64,000 nucleotides of DNA, from positions 62,001 to 126,000 of the forward strand of contig NZ_RHLQ01000001.1 of assembly GCF_003711845.1 (NCBI RefSeq), read 5' to 3'. The stretch's first letter is position 1, and every line of letters begins with the position of its first letter. Below are positions 29,284-39,573 of this stretch, piece by piece. Below the pieces are notes generated by a model. That model saw nothing but the letters and a program-made list of their open reading frames with translations, was not told the origin of the DNA and did not search any database. A program made the position numbers and the translations under genes. This stretch comes from Lysinibacillus halotolerans (lineage in GTDB: Bacteria > Bacillota > Bacilli > Bacillales_A > Planococcaceae).

Positions 29284-30256
29284 TGGTATGGGTGGCGATC
29301 ATGCACCGAAGTCAATCGTTGAAGGTGTATTGTTAGCATTAGAAGACTTTCCAAATATTGAAATTCAACTATACGGGAAACAACAAGAGTTGCAACCGTA
29401 TTTAAAACAACATGAGCGTTTACAAGTAATCCACTGTGAAGAAGTTGTCGAAGGAGATGATGACCCAGCTCGGGCTGTACGTCGTAAAAAGGATTCTTCT
29501 ATGGCGAAAATTTTAGAAGCGGTCACTGAGAAACGTGCGGACGCTTGTTTATCGGCAGGCAATACCGGTGCTTTAATGGCAGGTGGCTTATTTAAAGTCG
29601 GTCGTATTGAAGGGGTAGCTCGTCCGGCATTAGCGACAACTTTACCGACAATTGATGGCCAAGGATTTTTAATGCTAGATTTAGGTGCAAACGCCGATGC
29701 AAAACCAGAAAATATTTTACAATACGCCATTATGGGCTATGTTTATGCAAAAAAAGTAAGAGGTATCGACAATCCTCGAGTAGGATTATTAAATATCGGA
29801 ACAGAAGATAAAAAGGGGAATGACTTAACGAAACAAGCGTTCACTTTATTAAAAGAATCCAACATTCATTTTATCGGCAATGTGGAAGCGCGTGATTTAT
29901 TAAATAATGTGGCCGATGTCGTTGTAACAGATGGTTTCACAGGGAATATGGTTTTAAAATCCATCGAAGGTACAGCTGGTGCAATGATGACGATGTTAAA
30001 AGAAGCATTCATGTCTTCAGGAAAAACGAAAATCAGTGCATTGCTCATGAAAAATGAATTGAAAAACTTAAAAGGTAAATTAGATTATTCAGAGTATGGC
30101 GGCGCAGCGCTCTTTGGGTTACAAGCACCAGTCATTAAAGCCCACGGTTCTTCCGATGCAAGGGCAATCTATAGCGCTATTCGTCAAGCTTCAATTATGG
30201 TGGAACACCATGTTACGGAAGTTATTAAAGAGACAATTGCGGAAAGCCAAAAGTAA
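29267..30256 (+). CDS. plsX: Phosphate acyltransferase PlsX
   Basis: Makes acyl-phosphate from acyl-ACP, the acyl donor for PlsY in phospholipid synthesis. The product opens [15 protein letters not shown], the family start, so ATG 29267 is chosen over GTG 29258 (three residues longer); AGGTGA (29256-29261) fits. 329 residues; other motifs are [13 protein letters not shown] and [12 protein letters not shown]. It lies in the FapR regulon operon. Confidence 0.95.
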   Translation: MKIAIDGMGGDHAPKSIVEGVLLALEDFPNIEIQLYGKQQELQPYLKQHERLQVIHCEEVVEGDDDPARAVRRKKDSSMAKILEAVTEKRADACLSAGNTGALMAGGLFKVGRIEGVARPALATTLPTIDGQGFLMLDLGANADAKPENILQYAIMGYVYAKKVRGIDNPRVGLLNIGTEDKKGNDLTKQAFTLLKESNIHFIGNVEARDLLNNVADVVVTDGFTGNMVLKSIEGTAGAMMTMLKEAFMSSGKTKISALLMKNELKNLKGKLDYSEYGGAALFGLQAPVIKAHGSSDARAIYSAIRQASIMVEHHVTEVIKETIAESQK

Positions 30257-30288
30257 TAACAAAAGGGATGTTAGAAAAGGGGATTAAC

Positions 30289-31239
30289 ATGACGAAAATA
30301 GCTTTTATTTTTCCAGGACAAGGCTCTCAACAAGTAGGGATGGGACAGGAGTTTGTTCAAAATAGTGAAGAGAGTAAAGCGTATTACGATCAAGCAGATA
30401 AAGTTTTACAATTTGAGTTATCCAAATTAATGTTAAATGGTCCGGTAGAGGAATTAACATTGACTTATAACGCACAACCAGCTTTATTAACAACTGGTGT
30501 GATGGTTGCAAAAAAATTAATGGATGCAGGTATTCAACCAGATTACACAGCTGGTCACTCTCTAGGTGAATATGGATCATTAGTGATTTCTGGAGCCATT
30601 TCCTTTGAAGACGCTGTTCAAATCGTTCATAAACGTGGACTATATATGAATGAAGCAGTTCCTGCTGGTCAAGGTGCGATGGCGGCGATTTTAGGTTTAG
30701 CGGCAGAACCTTTAAAGGAAGTTTGCGACAAAATTACTAGCGAAGGTGATCCAGTACAGCTTGCTAATTTAAATTGTCCTGGTCAAATTGTAATTTCTGG
30801 CACTAAAGATGGGGTGGAAAAAGCTTGTGTAGCAGCAAAAGAAGCTGGTGCAAAACGTGCTATTCCATTAGTAGTAAGTGGTCCATTCCATTCAGAGTTG
30901 ATGCGCGGTGCTTCCGAAAAATTAGGAGAAGAATTAAAAAATGTTCAACTAACTGACCCTCAAATTCCTGTTGTAGGAAATGTATGGGCACAAGAGTTGA
31001 AAGATGTTTCTTCAATCCAACATGAATTAGTTGAACAAGTATATTCTCCGGTACAGTGGGAAAATTCCGTTAAATATATGATTGAACAAGGAGTTTCTAT
31101 TTTTATCGAATGTGGACCAGGTAAAGTATTATCAGGTTTAGTGAAAAAAATAGATCGCTCAGTTAAAACATATTGTGTTTATGATGAAGCTTCTTTTAAC
31201 GAAGTAGTGGAAGCTATTGGAGGAGAGCTAATTGGGTAA
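30289..31239 (+). CDS. fabD: Malonyl-CoA:ACP transacylase
   Basis: Loads malonyl groups onto ACP for chain elongation. The 316-residue protein shows FPGQGSQ (8-14), nucleophile Ser91 in GHSLGEY and the catalytic His in [11 protein letters not shown] 30289 follows AAAAGGGGA (30275-30283); the longer frame from 30268 lacks support. It overlaps fabG by eight bases. Confidence 0.96.
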   Translation: MTKIAFIFPGQGSQQVGMGQEFVQNSEESKAYYDQADKVLQFELSKLMLNGPVEELTLTYNAQPALLTTGVMVAKKLMDAGIQPDYTAGHSLGEYGSLVISGAISFEDAVQIVHKRGLYMNEAVPAGQGAMAAILGLAAEPLKEVCDKITSEGDPVQLANLNCPGQIVISGTKDGVEKACVAAKEAGAKRAIPLVVSGPFHSELMRGASEKLGEELKNVQLTDPQIPVVGNVWAQELKDVSSIQHELVEQVYSPVQWENSVKYMIEQGVSIFIECGPGKVLSGLVKKIDRSVKTYCVYDEASFNEVVEAIGGELIG

Positions 31240-31978
31240 ACTAGTAGGAAAAACGGCAGTAGTAACAGGTGCTTCCCGTGGAATTGGACGTGCAATCGCA
31301 TTGCAACTTGCTTCTGAAGGTGCGAATGTAGTTGTAAACTATAGTGGAAGTGAACAAAAAGCACAGGAAGTAGTAAATGAAATCGAACAACTTGGTACAA
31401 AAGCTATTGCAGTACAAGCGAATGTTTCAGATACTGAGTCTGTACAAAATTTAATGTCGGCTGCAATTGAACAATTTGGTTCCATTGACGTTTTAGTAAA
31501 TAACGCTGGTATAACGAGAGATAACCTACTTATGCGTATGAAAGAAGAAGAGTGGGATGAAGTAATGAATACGAACTTAAAAGGCGTATTCCTTTGTACA
31601 AAAGCTGTTACTCGTCAAATGATGAAACAACGCTCAGGTCGTATCATTAATATTTCATCCATCGTAGGTGTAATGGGTAATGCCGGTCAAGCAAACTACG
31701 TTGCTGCAAAAGCTGGTGTTATCGGGTTAACAAAAACAACGGCGAGAGAATTAGCATCCCGTAACATTTTAGTAAACGCCATTGCTCCAGGCTTTATTAC
31801 AACGGAAATGACTGATGAATTGCCAGAAGACATTAAAAGCTCAATGTTAAATCAAATTCCATTAGCTAAATTAGGACAACCAGAAGACATCGCGAAGGCG
31901 GTTGTATTCTTAGCTTCTAATGATGCAAGTTATATGACAGGTCAAACTCTTCATATTGACGGTGGAATGTATATGTAA
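31232..31978 (+). CDS. fabG: 3-oxoacyl-ACP reductase FabG
   Basis: NADPH-dependent short-chain dehydrogenase for the first reduction in each elongation round. TGASRGIG cofactor loop near the N-terminus, NNAG, and the catalytic Ser (NISSIVG) and Tyr-Lys (YVAAKAG) are present; it ends in HIDGGMYM. 248 residues. The start is TTG 31232 with GGAGGAGAG (31219-31227) upstream, inside the end of fabD. Confidence 0.96.
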   Translation: MGKLVGKTAVVTGASRGIGRAIALQLASEGANVVVNYSGSEQKAQEVVNEIEQLGTKAIAVQANVSDTESVQNLMSAAIEQFGSIDVLVNNAGITRDNLLMRMKEEEWDEVMNTNLKGVFLCTKAVTRQMMKQRSGRIINISSIVGVMGNAGQANYVAAKAGVIGLTKTTARELASRNILVNAIAPGFITTEMTDELPEDIKSSMLNQIPLAKLGQPEDIAKAVVFLASNDASYMTGQTLHIDGGMYM

Positions 31979-31989
31979 TAAAAAACTGA

Positions 31990-32035
31990 AGTTAGTAAAA
32001 TATTATTAATACGAAAGTAATTAATAGTTTACTTC
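31990..32035 (+). other. AT-rich hairpin with GAAA loop between fabG and acpP
   Basis: The segment forms a long imperfect stem closed by TAC-GAAA-GTA, with outer AGT/ACT arms. There is no proper T-tract (CTTCTTTAC follows), so it may be an attenuator, weak terminator or stabilising 3' structure that lets acpP be expressed at a level different from fabG. Confidence 0.4.
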
Positions 32036-32115
32036 TTTACAATTTATTGTTGATTGTATGAATAACTTCATATAAACTTTTAAATTTGTATAACGAAAAT
32101 ATCGAATTTATCCAT

Positions 32116-32145
32116 TTGCGATAAATTAGCTATTTCGAATATACT
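32116..32145 (+). promoter_or_regulatory. Candidate acpP promoter
   Basis: TTGCGA (32116-32121), 18-base spacer, TATACT (32140-32145). The start would fall near 32152, leaving a very short leader that begins at the Shine-Dalgarno itself. Confidence 0.4.
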
Positions 32146-32166
32146 ATTTGAGGGGAGGTGACCGAC

Positions 32167-32403
32167 TTGGCTACAGTATTAGAACGTGTTACAAAAGTAG
32201 TCGTTGACCGTTTAGGCGTTGACGAAAGCGAAGTGAAATTAGAAGCTTCTTTCCGTGAGGATTTAGGTGCAGACTCATTAGACGTTGTTGAATTAGTAAT
32301 GGAACTTGAAGATGAGTTTGATATGGAAATTTCAGATGATGATGCTGAAAAAATTGGAACTGTTGGCGATGCTATCAGTTACATTGAAAGTAAAATAAGC
32401 TAA
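32167..32403 (+). CDS. acpP: Acyl carrier protein
   Basis: A 78-residue acidic carrier protein; Ser37 in [12 protein letters not shown] carries the 4'-phosphopantetheine arm. Start is TTG 32167 ([10 protein letters not shown], matching B. subtilis MADTLERVTK), with GGGGAGG (32152-32158) eight bases upstream. The in-frame GTG at 32158 overlaps that site and is rejected. Its gene follows fabG as usual. Confidence 0.95.
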   Translation: MATVLERVTKVVVDRLGVDESEVKLEASFREDLGADSLDVVELVMELEDEFDMEISDDDAEKIGTVGDAISYIESKIS

Positions 32404-32409
32404 AAATTT

Positions 32410-32464
32410 AAAGAGGCACACATTTCGCATTCTAAGTAAAGCGTTAATTTGTGCCTCTTTTTAT
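32410..32464 (+). terminator. Terminator after acpP
   Basis: AAAGAGGCACA and TGTGCCTCTTT form an 11-bp stem with a long loop (29 bases), followed by further T. It separates the lipid cluster from rnc-smc-ftsY, perhaps with read-through. Confidence 0.8.
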
Positions 32465-32556
32465 ATTAGTTTACTGATTATACAAAGAAAAGTTGAATTT
32501 CTATCACTGAACAAGGTAAACTAAACGGTAGAATCTATTAGGAAGGCAGATTGTTC

Positions 32557-33318
32557 ATGACAATAAGAAAAAAAGGGAATCATCAAAAAGTTGGGGTATT
32601 ACCTGAAAAGGTAAGACATCAATTTGAATATTTACAAGAGGAATTAAATATTTATTTTCGAAACAAAAGTTTACTTTATCAAGCATTTATCCATTCATCT
32701 TATGTGAATGAGCATCGTCGCAAATTATTTACAGACAACGAAAGACTAGAATTTTTAGGAGACGCTGTTCTTGAACTTTCTGTATCTAAATACCTTTTTG
32801 AGCGATATCCCCATATGAGTGAGGGAGAGTTAACAAAATTACGGGCATCGATCGTATGTGAGCCGTCCCTTGTTATTTTTGCCAACGAATTAAATTTCGG
32901 TAAATATGTTCTTTTAGGGAAAGGGGAAGAGCTTACAGGTGGTCGTGAACGTCCTGCCCTTTTAGCGGATGTTTTTGAATCCTTCATTGGTGCTCTTTAT
33001 TTAGATCAAGGGTTAGAAATCGTTGTAGCATTTTTAGAACGAATCGTGTTCCCAAAAGTAGAAGTCGGTGCTTTTTCGCATGTGATGGATTTCAAAAGTC
33101 AATTGCAAGAAATGGTTCAACAATCAAACAATGGTGTATTGCATTATGAAATTGTCGATGAAAAAGGACCAGCACATAACCGTACCTTTGTTTCGCGCGT
33201 TTTATTAAACGACAAAGAACTAGGAATAGGACGTGGGAAATCGAAGAAAGAGGCTGAACAACAAGCGGCGCAAAATGCGATGGTTGCATTAAATCAGTCT
33301 AGTTTTAAGGAGGAGTAG
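32557..33318 (+). CDS. rnc: Ribonuclease III
   Basis: Cleaves double-stranded RNA, including the rRNA precursor and SRP RNA precursor. The 253-residue protein has the RIIID signature [13 protein letters not shown] and the second acidic cluster [12 protein letters not shown], plus a C-terminal dsRNA-binding domain (about 185-253). ATG 32557 is chosen; GGAAGG (32541-32546) is ten bases upstream, while TTG 32551 is rather close. One base separates the stop from the smc start. Confidence 0.95.
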   Translation: MTIRKKGNHQKVGVLPEKVRHQFEYLQEELNIYFRNKSLLYQAFIHSSYVNEHRRKLFTDNERLEFLGDAVLELSVSKYLFERYPHMSEGELTKLRASIVCEPSLVIFANELNFGKYVLLGKGEELTGGRERPALLADVFESFIGALYLDQGLEIVVAFLERIVFPKVEVGAFSHVMDFKSQLQEMVQQSNNGVLHYEIVDEKGPAHNRTFVSRVLLNDKELGIGRGKSKKEAEQQAAQNAMVALNQSSFKEE

Positions 33319-33319
33319 T

Positions 33320-36300
33320 ATGTTCCTTAAACGACTTGAAGTAATAGGCTTTAAATCGTTTGCTGATCGTATTGGTATTGATTTCGTACCAGGTGTTACA
33401 GCGGTAGTTGGTCCGAATGGAAGTGGCAAAAGTAATGTAACCGATGCCATTCGATGGGTATTAGGAGAACAATCGGCAAAAAGTTTACGTGGTGCGAAAA
33501 TGGAAGATGTTATCTTTGCAGGTAGTCAATCAAGGAAACCACTCAATTTTGCTGAAGTAACCCTTGTATTAAATAATGAAGATGAGCAAGTAGCAACACC
33601 ATATTCGGAAATTAGTGTAACGAGACGTGTGTATCGTTCAGGTGATAGCGAATATTTGCTGAACAATCAGCAATGTCGCCTGAAGGATATTACGGACTTG
33701 TTTATGGATTCGGGACTTGGGAAAGAAGCATTTTCGATTATTTCTCAAGGACGAGTCGATGAAATATTAAATAGCCGACCAGATGATCGAAGAACGATTT
33801 TTGAAGAAGCAGCAGGAGTTTTAAAATATAAAATTCGTAAGAAAAAAGCAGAACATAAATTAGTGGAAACCGATGAAAACTTACATCGGGTATTAGATAT
33901 TCTCCATGAATTAGATGGTCGTCTTGAACCATTACAAATGCAAGCATCTGCTGCCAATGACTATGTACGGATGACGGAAGAATTAAGGGAGTCCGACATA
34001 GCTTTAACGGTCCACGATTTATTGAATAATGGGAAAGATTTAGAGCAAATCAATGAAGAACATAAACAATTACAATCGACGGAACAACAACATGCTTTAG
34101 AAATTGCTAATTACGAAGGGCAGATTGATGATATCCGTGGAAAATTAAAAGATATCGATACAGTTTTAGACAGTGCCCAAGAACAACTAGTGGAAGCTAG
34201 CTCAGAGGTAGAACGTTGGGAAGGTCGGAAAGCCCTCACAAAGGAAAAGCGATCCAATGTATTAAAACAACTATCCCAATTGGAACAAGCATTACAACAA
34301 GCTAAAAACGAAGAGAAAGAATTAGCAGTAAGTGAAGAAGAGAAAAAATTACAATTTGCTGAAAAGCAAAAGGAAGTCCAAAAGCTAAAAAGTGAAATTA
34401 AGCAATTAGAGTTAACGCTAAATTCTTCTGCAGTAGAAATTGAAAAAGAAATTGAACAATCAAAGGATAAATACATTGATTTATTGAATGAAGAAGCTAC
34501 AGTTAAAAATGAATTAAAGCATATTGAACAGCAATTAACACAACAGCTGGAAACAGCTGAACGGATGAATGATCGTTCTGCAGAAATGGCTAAAAAACTA
34601 GAACAAGTAACTGCCCAAAGACAGGAGCTTCAATCCATCGTTCAAAATTTAGAGCACAAACTGAAAGAAAAGCTTGAACAATATGAAGTAATGCAACAAA
34701 AATTGAAGAGCACTTCATCATCCTTTGAAGAAAAGCAACAATTGTTATATCAAGCTTATCAACATCAGCAACAGTTAAAAGCAAGAAAAGAAACATTAGC
34801 AGAGCTTGAAGCAGACTTTTCTGGTTTCTTCCAAGGGGTTAAGGAAATTTTGTTAGCCCGTGAACGGGGAGAACTAAGCGGTATTGAAGGTGCTGTAGCA
34901 GAATTAGTTCATGTTGACGCAAAATATTCAAAAGCGATTGAAACAGCTTTAGGAGCAGCATCCCAACATATCGTCACAGAAACGGAGCAACATGCTCAAA
35001 AAGCGATCGGTTGGTTAAAAGCAAAACGAGCAGGAAGGGCAACTTTTTTACCGAAAACGGTAATGAAATCCCGTAAACTTCAGCATACGCAATATGCATC
35101 AGCACTTGATCATCCATCCTTCGTCAGTCTTGCTTATGAACTAGTCGAGTTCGATGAATCTAATCGCTCCATTGTAGAAAATCTACTTGGAAATGTAATT
35201 GTCGCCTCGAATCTAGAAGGGGCTAGTCAAATTGCAAGAAGTTGTGGCTTTAGATATAGAGTTGTAACCCTTGATGGGGATATTGTCAATGCTGGTGGTT
35301 CGTTAACTGGTGGTGCTTCCAAGCAGCAATCTTCATTGTTTACCCGAAAAGCTGAACTTGATCAATTAACAGTGAAGCTTGAACAAATGGAAAATTCCAT
35401 TATGCAAGCAGAAAAATCTGTTTCAGTTGAAAAAGAGACGTTAACGGTTTTACGGGAAAAATTAGAAGAATTGAAGCTGGAAGGTGATGCCCTACGTAGC
35501 GAGGAAATCGAGCAAAAGGCAAAGTTACACGCAATTGAAGTGGAAGAAAGATCATTGAAGGCAACAGTAAATGTTGCTTCTTCAGAACAAACTTCTATGA
35601 CGACTAGAAAATCGACACTTCTACAACAAAAAGAAGAGGCGATGGAGCGGCTTGAACAGCTGAAAACGGAACTGGAGGAAGTGAATCAAACCGTTGATCA
35701 ACTTACCCAGTTAAAATCTCAAGTGGAAACAGAAAAGGATGTTCTTCGAGAAACGTCGGCCCAAAAACGTTCTGAACTTGCCGTTGTACAAGAACAGTTA
35801 AGTCAGCTTCAAATTGCGACTGCTGAACTCGCCCTGCAACGTTCTAAAGCGAAGGAACAAGTAACTTCCATTACGCAAGAAATTCAATGGATTCAAAACG
35901 ACGAGGTAAACGGTCCTTCTGAAGAGGAAATAGAAGCAACTGTTCAACAATGGTCGATTAAAAAGGATTTGTTAACAAAAGAAATCCAAAAAAATCGTGG
36001 ATTACGTTTAGGGCATCAACAAACTTTATCTCGACTAGAAGAACAACTAAAAGAGCTGCAAAGACTTCATAAAGGTTACTTAGAAAGTTTACGAGCAGTT
36101 GAAGTAAAACGAAGTAGAGTAGAATTTGAAATCAATCGTTTACATACATTGTTGGAAGAACAGTATGAGCTTGATTTTGAAGAAGCTCAGCAACATGCAA
36201 TTGAACTTGAAAACGTTGATCAAGTACGTCGAAAAGTAAAATTGTTAAAGCAATCAATCGAAGAATTAGGTCCGGTAAATTTAACAGCCATCGAAGAATA

Positions 36301-36874
36301 TGAAAGAGTTTTAGAACGTCATACGTTTTTATCAGAACAACGTAATGATTTATTAGAAGCTCAAGAGACATTGCATGAAGCGATTCGAGAAATGGATGAG
36401 GAAATGTCTATTCGTTTTAGAGAGTCGTTCACAATGATTCAAACTCAATTTAGACACGTATTCCGAGAACTTTTTGGTGGTGGACAAGCAGATCTAGTAT
36501 TATTGGATCCTGAAAATTTACTTGAAACTGGAATCGAAATCGTTGCACAACCACCAGGGAAAAAACTTCAAAATTTAAGTCTTTTATCCGGTGGGGAAAG
36601 GGCGTTAACGGCGATTGCGCTATTGTTCGCTATTTTAAACACTCGTCCAGTTCCATTTGTTATCCTCGATGAGGTTGAGGCAGCGCTGGATGAGGCAAAT
36701 GTACAACGTTATAGTGAATATTTACGAAAATTAAGTAGTGATACACAATTTATCGTCATAACCCATCGGAAAGGGACGATGGAAGGGGCAGATGTATTGT
36801 ATGGTATTACGATGCAAGAGTCCGGTGTATCAAAACTTGTTTCAGTAAAACTTGAAGAGGAAGCTGTATTGTAG
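33320..36874 (+). CDS. smc: Chromosome segregation protein SMC
   Basis: Condensin ATPase that organises and segregates the chromosome with ScpA/ScpB. 1184 residues: Walker A GPNGSGKSN near residue 32, long coiled coil, hinge with the glycine motif GGSLTGGA (about residues 510-680), second coiled coil, then signature LSGGERALTA and Walker B VILDEVEAALDE near the C-terminus. AAGGAGGAG (33307-33315) is the binding site. The rnc-smc-ftsY order is standard. Confidence 0.98.
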   Translation: MFLKRLEVIGFKSFADRIGIDFVPGVTAVVGPNGSGKSNVTDAIRWVLGEQSAKSLRGAKMEDVIFAGSQSRKPLNFAEVTLVLNNEDEQVATPYSEISVTRRVYRSGDSEYLLNNQQCRLKDITDLFMDSGLGKEAFSIISQGRVDEILNSRPDDRRTIFEEAAGVLKYKIRKKKAEHKLVETDENLHRVLDILHELDGRLEPLQMQASAANDYVRMTEELRESDIALTVHDLLNNGKDLEQINEEHKQLQSTEQQHALEIANYEGQIDDIRGKLKDIDTVLDSAQEQLVEASSEVERWEGRKALTKEKRSNVLKQLSQLEQALQQAKNEEKELAVSEEEKKLQFAEKQKEVQKLKSEIKQLELTLNSSAVEIEKEIEQSKDKYIDLLNEEATVKNELKHIEQQLTQQLETAERMNDRSAEMAKKLEQVTAQRQELQSIVQNLEHKLKEKLEQYEVMQQKLKSTSSSFEEKQQLLYQAYQHQQQLKARKETLAELEADFSGFFQGVKEILLARERGELSGIEGAVAELVHVDAKYSKAIETALGAASQHIVTETEQHAQKAIGWLKAKRAGRATFLPKTVMKSRKLQHTQYASALDHPSFVSLAYELVEFDESNRSIVENLLGNVIVASNLEGASQIARSCGFRYRVVTLDGDIVNAGGSLTGGASKQQSSLFTRKAELDQLTVKLEQMENSIMQAEKSVSVEKETLTVLREKLEELKLEGDALRSEEIEQKAKLHAIEVEERSLKATVNVASSEQTSMTTRKSTLLQQKEEAMERLEQLKTELEEVNQTVDQLTQLKSQVETEKDVLRETSAQKRSELAVVQEQLSQLQIATAELALQRSKAKEQVTSITQEIQWIQNDEVNGPSEEEIEATVQQWSIKKDLLTKEIQKNRGLRLGHQQTLSRLEEQLKELQRLHKGYLESLRAVEVKRSRVEFEINRLHTLLEEQYELDFEEAQQHAIELENVDQVRRKVKLLKQSIEELGPVNLTAIEEYERVLERHTFLSEQRNDLLEAQETLHEAIREMDEEMSIRFRESFTMIQTQFRHVFRELFGGGQADLVLLDPENLLETGIEIVAQPPGKKLQNLSLLSGGERALTAIALLFAILNTRPVPFVILDEVEAALDEANVQRYSEYLRKLSSDTQFIVITHRKGTMEGADVLYGITMQESGVSKLVSVKLEEEAVL

Positions 36875-36893
36875 GACAAAGGAGCGGAAGAAA

Positions 36894-38123
36894 ATGAGCT
36901 TTTTTAAACGATTGAAGGAAAAACTTATTGGAAATACCGAAGAAGAAAAAGTTCAACAAGAGTTGGAAAATTCCGAGGTAGAAGTTAAATCCGATGATTC
37001 ATCCCTGTTAATTGAAGAGGGTGAACAAATAAAATCGGTTGAAGAAATAGTAGATGAAGTAATCGAGGAAATTGAAGAGGCTGAAAACAAAGCTCAATCT
37101 GATACGAATCGTGAAAATGAACTCGAGCCTGTAGCGGAAGTAGTTGAGAAAAAACCTTCAGCATGGTCTATTACACAAAAATTTAAACAGGGACTTTCTA
37201 AAACTCGTGATACTTTTACATCTAAAGTAAACGATTTAGTTGCCCGTTACCGAAAAGTAGATGAAGACTTCTTCGAGGAATTAGAAGAAGTATTACTTCA
37301 AGCAGATGTTGGCTTCGATACAGTAATGGAATTAATGGATAAATTACGTTTCGAAGTACAACGTAAAAACATAAAAGATACAGAAGGTATTCAAGCGATT
37401 ATTTCTGAGAAGCTTGTTGAAATTTACGAAGCAGGAGAGGAAGATATCGCAGAATTAAATTTACAACCGGATGGCGAATTAACCGTTATTTTATTTGTAG
37501 GGGTAAACGGTGTTGGTAAAACAACAACGATTGGTAAATTAGCCCATCGTTTAAAGTCCCAAGGGAAGTCGGTTATTCTTGCTGCAGGAGATACATTCCG
37601 TGCAGGTGCTATTGATCAGCTTCAAGTTTGGGGAGATCGAGTTGGTTGTGAAGTAATTAAACAATCAGAAGGGTCTGATCCAGCTGCAGTTATTTATGAT
37701 GCAATTGGGGCTGCTAGAAAACGTGGAGCGGATGTATTAATTTGTGATACAGCGGGACGTTTACAAAACAAAGTTAATTTAATGAAAGAGCTGGAAAAAG
37801 TACATCGTGTTATTTCCCGAGAAATTCCGAATGCACCTCATGAAGTGTTATTAGCCCTTGATGCAACAACTGGACAAAATGCCCTTGTTCAAGCCCAAAC
37901 ATTTAAAGAAGCGACGAATGTAACGGGTATTGTATTAACGAAACTAGACGGGACAGCTAAGGGTGGTATCGTACTAGCGATTCGTAACAAACTTCATATC
38001 CCAGTTAAATTTGTTGGTCTAGGGGAAAAAATGGATGATCTTCAACCATTTGATGCAGAACGTTATGTTTACGGGTTATTTGCTGAAGGTTTAGAAAAAG
38101 AATTAGAGAAAATTGACGATTAA
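36894..38123 (+). CDS. ftsY: Signal recognition particle receptor FtsY
   Basis: SRP receptor GTPase that docks Ffh-ribosome complexes at the membrane. The 409-residue protein starts MSFFKRLKEKL, as B. subtilis FtsY does, followed by an acidic A-domain (about 15-90) that is longer than in B. subtilis, then the NG domain with GVNGVGKTTT, DTAGR and TKLDGTAKGG. ATG 36894 has AAAGGAG (36878-36884); the longer frame from 36852 lies inside smc. Confidence 0.96.
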   Translation: MSFFKRLKEKLIGNTEEEKVQQELENSEVEVKSDDSSLLIEEGEQIKSVEEIVDEVIEEIEEAENKAQSDTNRENELEPVAEVVEKKPSAWSITQKFKQGLSKTRDTFTSKVNDLVARYRKVDEDFFEELEEVLLQADVGFDTVMELMDKLRFEVQRKNIKDTEGIQAIISEKLVEIYEAGEEDIAELNLQPDGELTVILFVGVNGVGKTTTIGKLAHRLKSQGKSVILAAGDTFRAGAIDQLQVWGDRVGCEVIKQSEGSDPAAVIYDAIGAARKRGADVLICDTAGRLQNKVNLMKELEKVHRVISREIPNAPHEVLLALDATTGQNALVQAQTFKEATNVTGIVLTKLDGTAKGGIVLAIRNKLHIPVKFVGLGEKMDDLQPFDAERYVYGLFAEGLEKELEKIDD

Positions 38124-38140
38124 AAAATGAATTTACCTTG

Positions 38141-38180
38141 AGTGTAGATAAAGTGTTGTATTGCTTTATCTACACTTTTT
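38141..38180 (+). terminator. Terminator after ftsY
   Basis: AGTGTAGATAAAG and CTTTATCTACACT make a perfect 13-bp stem with a 10-base loop, followed by TTTT. Confidence 0.92.
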
Positions 38181-38271
38181 ATATTTACCCGAAATATTTT
38201 GTTTTAAGTAATGCTGATTGTTGACAGAAGATTTAGTATAATGTTGGGTGAAACGTAAGGGGGATTACAAT

Positions 38272-39465
38272 ATGAAGCGTCCAAAATTATGGACGAAAAA
38301 TTTCGTTATGATATGGGGTATTAATTTTTTTACACATATTGTGTTTTATAGCTTGTTAGCTACTGTTACTCTACATGTGACTACCAATTTTGGAATGAGT
38401 CAAGGAGCAGCGGGATTAGCCGTTGGGATTTATGTTTTGACGGCGCTCATTGCACGTTTATTTGCAGGGAAAATCGTAGAAGTAGTTGGGAGTAAAAAAA
38501 TTCTTGTTATTTCGGCAATCTTTTTCTTTATAGCGGTTTTAGCCCACCAATTCGCCTCATCCTTTTCCCTCCTCATGATCATTCGAGCAATGCATGGGTT
38601 TACCTTTGGCTTTTTAATGACAGCAGCTGGCGCGATTATGGCCGATGTAGTGCCGGATGAACGTCGTGGAGAAGGAACGGGCTATTATGCAACCGCAATG
38701 AACATTGCGATGGCGATTGGACCTTTTATCGGGATAATCATTATGAGAACGGCTACTTTTGAAATGTTGATATGGATTTTAGTTATAGTAGCCTTTTGTA
38801 ATTTAATCGGTATATTTTTAACCGTTGCTACGCCAATACAACAAAAAGGGGATCAAAAGGTATCATTAACCTTTACATGGAATGATGTATTTGAGAAAAA
38901 AGCATTACCGATTGCCCTTTGTATTTTTACGTTAGCACTTGGTTACTCGAGTTTACTTTCTTTTTTATCCCTTTATACAGCCGATATTGGTTATGCATCA
39001 GTAGGAACATATTTTTTTGTTGTGTACGCGATTGCATTAGTTTTGACAAGACCAATTACTGGACGGTTATTTGACCGTTTAGGGGAAAATAAATTAACGT
39101 ATCCAATGCTTACGATATTAGTAGTCGGTTTTTTTGTCCTCAGTCAAGCAAATAGTAGTTGGATGATTTTGCTATCTAGTGTCTTCATCGGAATTGGTTA
39201 CGGGACAGTTCAATCCAATTATTTAGCTATTGCTATTAAGGAAGCTGATTCACACCGGAAAGCGACGGCAACTTCAACCTTTTTCATCTTTATGGATTTG
39301 GCAATTGGAGTAGGGCCATATATTTATGGGTTATTATTAGGGCAAATGAGTTATCGTTCGGTGTATAGTTTGACGGTAATTTGGATTTTACTTTCTATCG
39401 TTGTTTATTTTGTATTCCATGGTCGTAAAGCGAGTATTCGCCAACATCTACCGTTAGAAAACTAG
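38272..39465 (+). CDS. Major facilitator superfamily transporter
   Basis: A 397-residue hydrophobic protein with about 12 transmembrane segments. The loop 2-3 motif A appears as GKIVEVVGSKK and its pseudo-repeat as GRLFDRLGENK in the second half; RAMHGFTFGFLMTAAGA resembles the motif C/TM5 area of drug/H+ antiporters (DHA1-type). The substrate cannot be told. ATG 38272 has AAGGGGGA (38257-38264). A TATAAT lies at 38237-38242 with a weak -35. It has its own unit between the ftsY terminator and the ylxM promoter and is not part of the conserved ftsY-ylxM-ffh order in B. subtilis, so it is probably an insertion. Confidence 0.85.
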   Translation: MKRPKLWTKNFVMIWGINFFTHIVFYSLLATVTLHVTTNFGMSQGAAGLAVGIYVLTALIARLFAGKIVEVVGSKKILVISAIFFFIAVLAHQFASSFSLLMIIRAMHGFTFGFLMTAAGAIMADVVPDERRGEGTGYYATAMNIAMAIGPFIGIIIMRTATFEMLIWILVIVAFCNLIGIFLTVATPIQQKGDQKVSLTFTWNDVFEKKALPIALCIFTLALGYSSLLSFLSLYTADIGYASVGTYFFVVYAIALVLTRPITGRLFDRLGENKLTYPMLTILVVGFFVLSQANSSWMILLSSVFIGIGYGTVQSNYLAIAIKEADSHRKATATSTFFIFMDLAIGVGPYIYGLLLGQMSYRSVYSLTVIWILLSIVVYFVFHGRKASIRQHLPLEN

Positions 39466-39497
39466 CGAATAAATTCTACATAGAAAACCTTTTTGGA

Positions 39498-39513
39498 CAA
39501 GGAAATTTCCTTG
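39498..39513. repeat. 16-bp perfect palindrome on the ylxM promoter
   Basis: CAAGGAAATTTCCTTG is a perfect palindrome whose right end overlaps the -35 TTGACA by three bases. It is a candidate operator; no known regulator site is recognised. Confidence 0.5.
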
Positions 39514-39539
39514 ACAGTATATTTGAAAACATATATGAT
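39511..39539 (+). promoter_or_regulatory. Sigma-A promoter of ylxM-ffh
   Basis: TTGACA (39511-39516), exactly 17 bases, TATGAT (39534-39539). The best sigma-A match seen in the window. Confidence 0.8.
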
Positions 39540-39573
39540 ACAGTAGACAAATTATGATTGGAGAGATATTTTG

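Noticed and set aside
38221-38242. TTGACA plus TATAAT as a promoter of the MFS gene
   Set aside because: The two hexamers are only 10 bases apart, which cannot work together; only the TATAAT with another weak -35 remains possible.
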